Below, piece after piece: positions 32,170 through 37,538 of a stretch of DNA of 37,538 nucleotides (positions are counted from its first letter, which is position 1; each line of letters starts with the position of its first letter). Below the pieces are notes generated by a model. It searched no databases. It had not been told where the DNA came from and saw only the letters and a program-made list of their open reading frames with translations. The DNA is from Bacteroidaceae bacterium (GTDB lineage Bacteria > Bacteroidota > Bacteroidia > Bacteroidales > Bacteroidaceae), in the NCBI GenBank assembly GCA_017536695.1, contig JAFXGX010000053.1:1-37538 (forward strand). The letters run 5' to 3'. The position numbers and the translations under genes are program-made.

Positions 32170-34323
32170 ATGAAAACTTATCAAACCAACGAAATCAAGA
32201 ACATTGCAATCGTAGGATGTTCCGGCTCTGGAAAAACCACTCTCACAGAGGCTATGCTCTTTGAGGGTGGAATCATCAAACGTAGAGGTACAATTGAAGC
32301 GAAGAACACCGTTAGTGACTACTTCCCTGTTGAACAGGAGTATGGCTATTCGGTGTTTTCAACTGTATTCCAGATTGAGCAGGCCGGCAAGAAACTGAAT
32401 CTTATCGATTGTCCGGGTTCTGATGACTTTGCGGGCAGTATGGTAAGCGCGATGACTGTTGCCGACTTGGCGATGATGGTCATCAATGGCCAGTATGGTG
32501 TCGAGGTAGGTACACAGAACTGCTACCGCTACATCAGCAAGATGAAGAAGCCTATGATGTTCGTGGTTAACCAGGTTGACAACGAGAAGTGCGACTATGA
32601 TACCATCATCGAGCAGTTGCAGTCTATATATGGCTCAAAGGTGGTTCCCGTTCAGTATCCTTTGAACGCGGGTCCTGGTTTCAGCACTATCATCGACGTT
32701 CTGTTGATGAAGAAACTTACATTCACAGGCGAGGGACAGCCACCACTCGTTGAGGATATTCCGGCTGGTGAGGTCGAGAAAGCGAAGGCTCTTCACATGG
32801 AGCTCGTGGAGAAGGCTGCCGAGAATGAAGAGGGTCTTATGGACAAGTTCTTCGAGTCAGAGGAGTTGACTACCGATGAAATCCGTATGGGTGCGCGCCT
32901 CGGTCTTTCTACCGACAGTGTTTATCCTGTACTCTGCTGTTCTGCTTCTACCGATGTAGCAGTAAGCCGTCTGTTGGAGTTCCTTGCAAACGTTGCTCCT
33001 GAGATTACTGATATGCCTCAGCCGGTCAACGCCGATGGCGAGACTGTTCCTTATGACAGCGAGGCTCCTACATCAATCCTCTTTTATAAGACATCTGTTG
33101 AACCGCATATCGGTGAGGTCAATTACTTCAAGGTGATGAGCGGTACATTGAAGGCCGGCGATGACCTTCTGAATGCTGACCGTGGCTCAAAGGAGCGTAT
33201 AGCTCAGTTGTTCTGCAGCGCAGGTGCAAACCGTGTGGCTGTCGATGAGCTCAAGGCAGGTGACCTCGGCTGTACTGTAAAGCTGAAGGATATTAAAATC
33301 GGTAATACCCTTAATGCCAAGGATGCCAACAACAAATTTGCGTTGGTGAAATATCCGGCATCAAAATATTCACGTGCAATCAAACCTGCCAACGAATCTG
33401 AAATCGAGAAGATGATGCAGGTTCTCAACCGCATGCATGAGGAGGATCCTACATGGCGCATCGAGCAGTCAAAGGAACTTCGCCAGACAATTGTCTATGG
33501 TCAGGGTGAGTTCCACCTGCGTACTTTGAAATGGCGTCTTGAGAATGTCGAGAAGGTGCAGGTCAAGTATGAGGAGCCGAAGATTCCTTATCGCGAGACC
33601 ATTACCAAGGCTGCACGTGCCGACTATCGCCACAAGAAACAGTCGGGTGGTGCCGGCCAGTTCGGTGAGGTTCACATGATTGTAGAACCATACGAGGAAG
33701 GCAAGCCATTGCAGGAGGTTTACCGTTTCGGCGGTCAGGAGTTCAAAATCAATGCTAAGGCTACCGAGGAGGTTACACTCGAGTGGGGTGGCAAATTGGT
33801 ATTCGTGAACAGTATTGTCGGCGGTAGCATCGATGCGCGTTTCATGCCGGCTATCCTCAAGGGTGTCATGGAGCGCATGGAGCGCGGTCCGTTGACCGGT
33901 TCTTATGCACGTGACGTTCGTGTCATCGTTTACGACGGAAAGATGCACCCGGTTGACTCTAATGAGCTTTCGTTCATGCTCGCTGGCCGCAACGCCTTCA
34001 GTGCTGCGTTCCGTGAGGCAGGTCCGAAGATTCTTGAACCAGTATATGATGTAGAGGTATTCGTTCCGTCGGACAAGATGGGTGATGTAATGAGTGATAT
34101 CCAGGGTCGTCGCGGTATGATTATGGGTATGGAGAGCGAGAACGGTTATGAGAAACTCTCGGCAAAGGTTCCTTTGAAGGAGATGTCTTCTTATTCTACT
34201 ACACTCAGCTCATTGACAGGCGGACGTGCTTCGTTCATCATGTCTCCATCGACATATGAACTCGTTCCGGGCGATGTTCAGAACAAGCTTGTTGAGGAAC
34301 TCGCAGTGAAAGATGAGGAATAA
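32170..34323 (+). CDS. fusA2: EF-G paralogue (EF-G2-like) with altered GTPase switches
   Basis: 717 aa, EF-G domain order throughout, including domain IV ('KQSGGAGQFGEVHMIVEPYEEG') and V. The P-loop is 'GCSGSGKTT' (16-24). Switch II reads Asp-Cys-Pro-Gly-Ser-Asp-Asp-Phe at 80-87 instead of Asp-Thr-Pro-Gly-His-Val-Asp-Phe, so the catalytic His is Ser84. Switch I is 'EYGYSV' instead of Arg-Gly-Ile-Thr. G4 is 'NQVD' (134-137) instead of Asn-Lys-x-Asp. This is the pattern expected of the Bacteroides EF-G2 described as translocating without GTP hydrolysis and needed under carbon limitation in the gut. It is not the main EF-G. Alternative: a FusA-like or tetracycline-protection-type factor, less likely. 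Confidence 0.92.
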   Translation: MKTYQTNEIKNIAIVGCSGSGKTTLTEAMLFEGGIIKRRGTIEAKNTVSDYFPVEQEYGYSVFSTVFQIEQAGKKLNLIDCPGSDDFAGSMVSAMTVADLAMMVINGQYGVEVGTQNCYRYISKMKKPMMFVVNQVDNEKCDYDTIIEQLQSIYGSKVVPVQYPLNAGPGFSTIIDVLLMKKLTFTGEGQPPLVEDIPAGEVEKAKALHMELVEKAAENEEGLMDKFFESEELTTDEIRMGARLGLSTDSVYPVLCCSASTDVAVSRLLEFLANVAPEITDMPQPVNADGETVPYDSEAPTSILFYKTSVEPHIGEVNYFKVMSGTLKAGDDLLNADRGSKERIAQLFCSAGANRVAVDELKAGDLGCTVKLKDIKIGNTLNAKDANNKFALVKYPASKYSRAIKPANESEIEKMMQVLNRMHEEDPTWRIEQSKELRQTIVYGQGEFHLRTLKWRLENVEKVQVKYEEPKIPYRETITKAARADYRHKKQSGGAGQFGEVHMIVEPYEEGKPLQEVYRFGGQEFKINAKATEEVTLEWGGKLVFVNSIVGGSIDARFMPAILKGVMERMERGPLTGSYARDVRVIVYDGKMHPVDSNELSFMLAGRNAFSAAFREAGPKILEPVYDVEVFVPSDKMGDVMSDIQGRRGMIMGMESENGYEKLSAKVPLKEMSSYSTTLSSLTGGRASFIMSPSTYELVPGDVQNKLVEELAVKDEE

Positions 34324-34343
34324 TAATTACGGTTCCCATATGC

Positions 34344-34376
34344 AAAAGGCGAAGAGCATGCTCTTCGCCTTTTTTT
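34344..34376 (+). terminator. intrinsic terminator of the EF-G-like gene
   Basis: GGCGAAGAG/CTCTTCGCC (34348-34356/34361-34369) around a CATG loop, a perfect 22-nt palindrome, followed by seven T's. A's precede it, giving partial bidirectionality. Confidence 0.95.
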
Positions 34377-34523
34377 GTTAAATAGAGTGCTCTTTTTGCT
34401 TTTTATCTGCGTTTCGCTGAAATTAAGTTGATAAAATCGCAACTTGTTTAATTGCTTTTGTTAATTAAAAAGAAAAAAACAATAAAAATAAATATTTGTT
34501 ATACAAACTAAAGATGTTGTCTT

Positions 34524-34531
34524 TATATTTG
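34524..34531 (+). promoter_or_regulatory. -7 element against the rprX start codon
   Basis: TATATTTG (34524-34531) is an exact consensus match but ends only 4 bases before ATG 34536. The best -33 TTTG (34495-34498) is 25 nt away, slightly long. The predicted transcript start falls on the ATG. Confidence 0.5.
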
Positions 34532-34535
34532 CTTT

Positions 34536-36062
34536 ATGAAAAAGATTACAATTTGGCTTGTAGGGCTTATAATGGGTGTCTGTTGTGTGGCGCTGCTTTT
34601 CATGCAGCTGTCATACATCGAGACTATGGTCAAGATGCGCGTCGAGCATTTTGATGAGGGTGTGAAGAGGAGCCTGCATGCTGTGGCGTATAATTTCGAG
34701 ATAGAAGAGATGCGTGCCTATCTGTCGGGCGAACTGCGTAGCGATGTCGAGTATGCCCGCATGCTGAATGAGAAGTTGCTGAACAGGCAACAGGGTAGGA
34801 CAAGCGACTTCTATACCTTCTTCGAGTTCCTTATGATTGATGAAAAGCCTTCGGTCGGCAGAGACCAGTCATCTCCGCTCTCCAACAAGAGGGATATGTC
34901 TGTTCAGGGTGCGAAGAGCCTGACCCAGGATATCATAAAGATGAAATACAAACATCAGCGCGATGTCTTCGACAGGGTCATATATGATATAATAATGAAT
35001 GCGGGCGGCAAGCCGTTGCAGTTGCGTATGAATCCCGAGATGCTTTACAGGAATCTCGGCATGGAATTCGCTAACAGCGGCATAACATTGCCTTTTGAGT
35101 TCCGCGTGATAAACAACTCGGGCGATACTATCTTTGCCAGCAGCGGACACTTCAGTGATGAGTCGTGCCGTGTCTATCGTGAGGCGCTTTTCGCGAACGA
35201 TGTCTTCAACCGTATATCCACGCTCGAAGTCAGCTTTCCCACTTCGTACCTGAACAATTACATTTATGGTGCGGTTAAATTTATGATACCTTCGCTGTTG
35301 TTCACTTTGGTTATGTTAATAACCTTCGTGATTACACTTTACATGGCTATAAGGCACAAGAGGATAACCCAGATGAAGAATGACTTCATAAATAATATGA
35401 CCCACGAGTTCAAGACGCCGATATCTACAATATCGCTTGCGGCGCAGATGCTTCAGGACTCTTCGGTAAACAAGTCGCCCGAGATGTTCAACCGTCTCTC
35501 CGGTGTCATCTCCAGTGAATCCAAGCGCTTGCGCTTTCAGGTGGATAAAGTTCTTCAGATGTCAATGTTCGATGACAAGAATACGGCGTCTCTTAAGATG
35601 AAGGAGCTTGATGCCAATGAGCTGGTTTCGAATATCGTGAATACCTTTGCTGTAAAGGTAGAGCAGGGTGGCGGGCACATTGATTCTGTACTTGATGCGA
35701 CCGACCCATATGTGTTTGTCGATGAGATGCATTTTACCAATGTGATTTTCAATCTTCTTGACAATGCGGTCAAGTATAAGCGCTACGATGTTCCCATTGC
35801 TCTTGAGGTGCGCACCTGGAACTCCGGCGAAAAGTTCATGATGTCGATAAAGGATAACGGTGTCGGAATACGTAAGGAGCATCTGAAGAAGATTTTTGAC
35901 AGATTTTATAGGGTCAACACCGGTAACGTGCACGATGTGAAGGGCTTCGGTCTCGGTCTTGCCTATGTCAAGCAGATAGTACAGGCGCACCGCGGTACCA
36001 TACGTGCCGAGAGTGAGCCGGGTGTGGGAACTACATTTACGATTGTATTACCTTTAAAATAA
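34536..36062 (+). CDS. rprX: RprX-like sensor histidine kinase
   Basis: 508 aa. TM1 at 5-24, a periplasmic sensor region of about 225 residues, TM2 at about 248-270. The HisKA domain has phospho-acceptor His290 in 'NNMTHEFKTPIS'. The ATPase has N-box 'NVIFNLLDNAVKYK', G1 'IKDNGVGI' and G2 'GFGLGLAYV'. No HAMP domain between TM2 and the H-box. The size, architecture and partner match the Bacteroides RprX/RprY system, first noticed for its effect on tetracycline-resistance gene expression. The signal is unknown. 6 bp before rprY. The start is the ATG at 34536; the next ATG (34572) is inside TM1. Confidence 0.9.
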   Translation: MKKITIWLVGLIMGVCCVALLFMQLSYIETMVKMRVEHFDEGVKRSLHAVAYNFEIEEMRAYLSGELRSDVEYARMLNEKLLNRQQGRTSDFYTFFEFLMIDEKPSVGRDQSSPLSNKRDMSVQGAKSLTQDIIKMKYKHQRDVFDRVIYDIIMNAGGKPLQLRMNPEMLYRNLGMEFANSGITLPFEFRVINNSGDTIFASSGHFSDESCRVYREALFANDVFNRISTLEVSFPTSYLNNYIYGAVKFMIPSLLFTLVMLITFVITLYMAIRHKRITQMKNDFINNMTHEFKTPISTISLAAQMLQDSSVNKSPEMFNRLSGVISSESKRLRFQVDKVLQMSMFDDKNTASLKMKELDANELVSNIVNTFAVKVEQGGGHIDSVLDATDPYVFVDEMHFTNVIFNLLDNAVKYKRYDVPIALEVRTWNSGEKFMMSIKDNGVGIRKEHLKKIFDRFYRVNTGNVHDVKGFGLGLAYVKQIVQAHRGTIRAESEPGVGTTFTIVLPLK

Positions 36063-36068
36063 AGAATT

Positions 36069-36767
36069 ATGGAAGAAAAGACAAGAATTTTATTGTGTGA
36101 GGATGATGAGAATCTGGGCATGCTTCTGCGTGAGTATCTTCAGGCGAAGGGCTACTATGCCGAGCTCTGTCCTGACGGCGATGCCGGTTATAAGGCTTTC
36201 TTGAAAGGCAAATTCGATATATGTGTGTTTGATGTCATGATGCCTATCAAGGATGGCTTCACATTGGCTCAGGAGATTCGTGCGGTAAATGCCGATATCC
36301 CCATTATATTCCTGACAGCGAAGACCCTTAACGAGGATATCCTCGAGGGCTTCAAGATCGGTGCCGATGATTACATTACAAAGTCGTTCAGTATGGAGGT
36401 TCTTGTGGCGCGTATCGAGACTGTGCTCCGTCGAGTACGTGGCAAGAAGAACAAGGAGAACGCGATGTACAAGATTGGCCGTTTCCAGTTCGATACCAAG
36501 AAACAGATTCTCTCTATCGGCGACCAGCAGACCAAACTGACTACAAAGGAGTCGGAACTTTTGAGTCTGTTGTGTGCACATGCCAATGAGATACTACAGC
36601 GTGACTTCGCGCTCAAGACAGTGTGGACTGATGACAACTACTTCAATGCCCGCAGTATGGATGTCTACATCACAAAGCTACGCAAGCATCTTAAGGCGGA
36701 TGACTCAATCGAGATTATCAATATCCACGGCAAGGGATACAAACTCATTGCTCCAGAGGTAGAGTAA
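36069..36767 (+). CDS. rprY: RprY-like OmpR-family response regulator
   Basis: 232 aa. Receiver domain: acidic pocket Glu11/Asp12/Asp13, phospho-acceptor Asp55 ('CVFDVMMPIKDG'), Thr83 and Lys105. The residue after Lys105 is Ser106 where nearly all receivers have Pro (Lys-Pro-Phe). The C-terminal winged helix ('LTTKESELLSLLCAHANEIL', 'RSMDVYITKLRKHLK', 'IEIINIHGKGYKL') is typical of OmpR/PhoB DNA-binding domains. It receives phosphate from RprX, encoded 6 bp upstream. Followed by a perfect 19-bp stem terminator. Confidence 0.94.
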   Translation: MEEKTRILLCEDDENLGMLLREYLQAKGYYAELCPDGDAGYKAFLKGKFDICVFDVMMPIKDGFTLAQEIRAVNADIPIIFLTAKTLNEDILEGFKIGADDYITKSFSMEVLVARIETVLRRVRGKKNKENAMYKIGRFQFDTKKQILSIGDQQTKLTTKESELLSLLCAHANEILQRDFALKTVWTDDNYFNARSMDVYITKLRKHLKADDSIEIINIHGKGYKLIAPEVE

Positions 36768-36786
36768 TGCTATTTGTATGTCTTGA

Positions 36787-36826
36787 AAACATCAAGGGCT
36801 CGACATTTGTCGAGCCCTTGATGTTT
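36787..36826. terminator. bidirectional terminator between rprY and 59-aa gene
   Basis: AAACATCAAGGGCTCGACA (36787-36805) and its exact complement (36808-36826) form a 19-bp palindrome; the central TT plus neighbours open to a small loop. It lies between convergent genes. The U-run is short, but the stem is very stable. Confidence 0.8.
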
Positions 36827-36842
36827 GTGATTGCGTCATTGT

Positions 36843-37022
36843 TTATTCGTTGAGGCTGCGCTTGCCGCCTACGATGTAAACGATGAGTCCGACTACCATT
36901 GCTGCGAATGAACCTACGTTGACTGCGTTGATGTTGTTCCAACCAGCAAAGTAGCTGATGATAAGGATAATTGCTGCAATGATTATCAGTGCTAATCCTG
37001 CATACTGAATCTTCTGTCCCAT
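36843..37022 (-). CDS. 59-aa two-helix membrane protein
   Basis: 59 codons from ATG 37022 to TAA 36843, too short to be found by usual cutoffs. After 'MGQKIQYA' come two hydrophobic helices (about 9-25 and 37-52), linked by 'FAGWNNINAVNVG', with a basic end ('GGKRSLNE'). The composition and hairpin topology are clearly protein-like, and codon choice resembles that of expressed neighbours. I recognise no family. A perfect-stem terminator lies just downstream and an A/T-rich leader upstream, with a weak -7 (minus TTTCTTTG, 37084-37077). Probably an inner-membrane hairpin protein. Confidence 0.8.
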   Translation of the reverse strand: MGQKIQYAGLALIIIAAIILIISYFAGWNNINAVNVGSFAAMVVGLIVYIVGGKRSLNE

Positions 37023-37412
37023 AATTGTATATTGTTTTTTTTATTTATTTTTGCGCATTTTCCGCTTTTCTAACTGCAAAGAAACATATAAATATTTAGA
37101 GAAAGAAATTTTTTTCCGAAAAAATAATGTAATAAGCTGTTTTAATTTATATTGCCGGGTCTTTTTGTCGGCGAAAAAGTGCCGGTTGGTAAAACGCGAT
37201 TTGTTTACGGTTTTCAGGATTTATGAAAATCTCTCTTCTGCTTCAGCTGGACTGTTGGGCGTAGTTCCCTTCTCTTTGGGGCTGTCGCATGTGCTGCCGT
37301 TAAAATGCTTTGAGTAAAAAGGTTGCTCTAAAGTTTTGCTATTTGAAAAATTGTGCTTATCTTTGCACCCGCGTTTAGATAAACGAATGTTTAACCAATT
37401 TATTAATTAAAA
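37023..37412. other. intergenic region between the 59-aa gene and rpsF
   Basis: The left part (to about 37110) is A/T-rich and holds the probable leader and weak promoter of the minus-strand 59-aa gene. The middle (37130-37320) has no motif I recognise; an 88-codon frame over 37051-37317 is Phe/Lys-rich and not convincing. The right part holds the rpsF promoter and leader. Confidence 0.5.
37335..37365 (+). promoter_or_regulatory. promoter of rpsF
   Basis: TTTG (37335-37338), a 19-nt spacer, TATCTTTG (37358-37365): a full match. The leader of about 44 nt begins with a small palindrome, CGTTTA-GA-TAAACG (37372-37385). Confidence 0.75.
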
Positions 37413-37538
37413 ATGAATCAATACGAAACCGTTTTCATTTTAACTCCCGTTTTGTCTGATGCTCAGATGAAGGAAGCGGTAGAGAAGTTCAAGGGCATTC
37501 TCACTGCTGAAGGTGCTGAGATTGTCAATGAGGAGAAC
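37413..37538 (+). CDS. rpsF: 30S ribosomal protein bS6 (partial, 5' end)
   Basis: First 42 codons; the gene runs off the window. '[26 protein letters not shown]' is the canonical first strand and helix of bS6. It binds 16S rRNA together with bS18. In Bacteroidota, bS6, bS18 and bS21 also hide the anti-Shine-Dalgarno end of 16S rRNA. rpsR and rplI are expected next but lie outside. The A-rich start context (TTAATTAAAA before ATG) is typical of the phylum. Confidence 0.95.
   Translation, partial: MNQYETVFILTPVLSDAQMKEAVEKFKGILTAEGAEIVNEEN

Noticed and set aside
37051-37317. 88-aa plus-strand frame between the 59-aa gene and rpsF
   Set aside because: Phe/Lys/Arg-rich from A/T-rich DNA, no start context or homology signal, overlaps the minus-strand leader.

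Overview
The window reads as a chromosomal segment of a member of the Bacteroidales (Bacteroidota). The evidence is promoters of the TTTG-N(17-23)-TAnnTTTG type, A/T-rich translation starts with almost no Shine-Dalgarno sequences, and lineage-typical genes: gldE, the RprX/RprY two-component pair, an EF-G paralogue with altered switch regions, DUF4827 and DUF4924 proteins, a C69 dipeptidase, and a 29-residue basic ribosome-type peptide beside HU. I cannot name a genus. There is no rRNA, tRNA, CRISPR array, insertion sequence or phage gene that I can see. Most of the window is core genome.

Layout. 1-597 is a gene-poor stretch with overlapping inverted repeats. 598-1548 is an outer-membrane beta-barrel protein. 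1599-8121 is a small surface-glycan locus: three glycosyltransferases on the minus strand and, divergently, a Wzx-type flippase overlapping an M23 peptidase, followed by a C69 dipeptidase. 9904-11643 is a phosphoglucomutase-type enzyme that converges on RNase G across a strong bidirectional terminator. RNase G, a 29-aa basic peptide and HU lie on the minus strand. ssb, gldE, a phosphopantetheinyl transferase, a DUF308-like membrane protein, a LysE-type exporter and DUF4924 run on the plus strand.

18639-26359 is a tightly packed plus-strand run with gaps or overlaps of a few bases: prfC, tsaC, a ClC channel with CBS domains, fmt, rpe and comEC. nrnA, a DUF4827 lipoprotein and glmM follow, nrnA and the lipoprotein with their own promoters. 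Then come a two-gene membrane-protein/winged-helix module, hemW (minus), the divergent EF-G-like gene with a long structured leader, rprX-rprY, a 59-aa membrane protein (minus), and the first 42 codons of rpsF at the window edge.

Functionally, the window mixes translation and RNA metabolism (prfC, fmt, tsaC, EF-G2-like, RNase G, NrnA, rpsF, the 29-aa peptide), cell-envelope building (glycosyltransferases, flippase, M23, glmM, GldE, OMP) and regulation (RprXY, the wHTH module). I see no clearly new multi-gene defence or mobile system. The most interesting points are local: the EF-G paralogue that lacks the catalytic switch-II histidine, a 16-pair stem in its leader, two tiny genes that are easily missed, promoters placed so that transcripts may be leaderless, and altered key residues in the phosphopantetheinyl transferase, RprY, SSB and ComEC.
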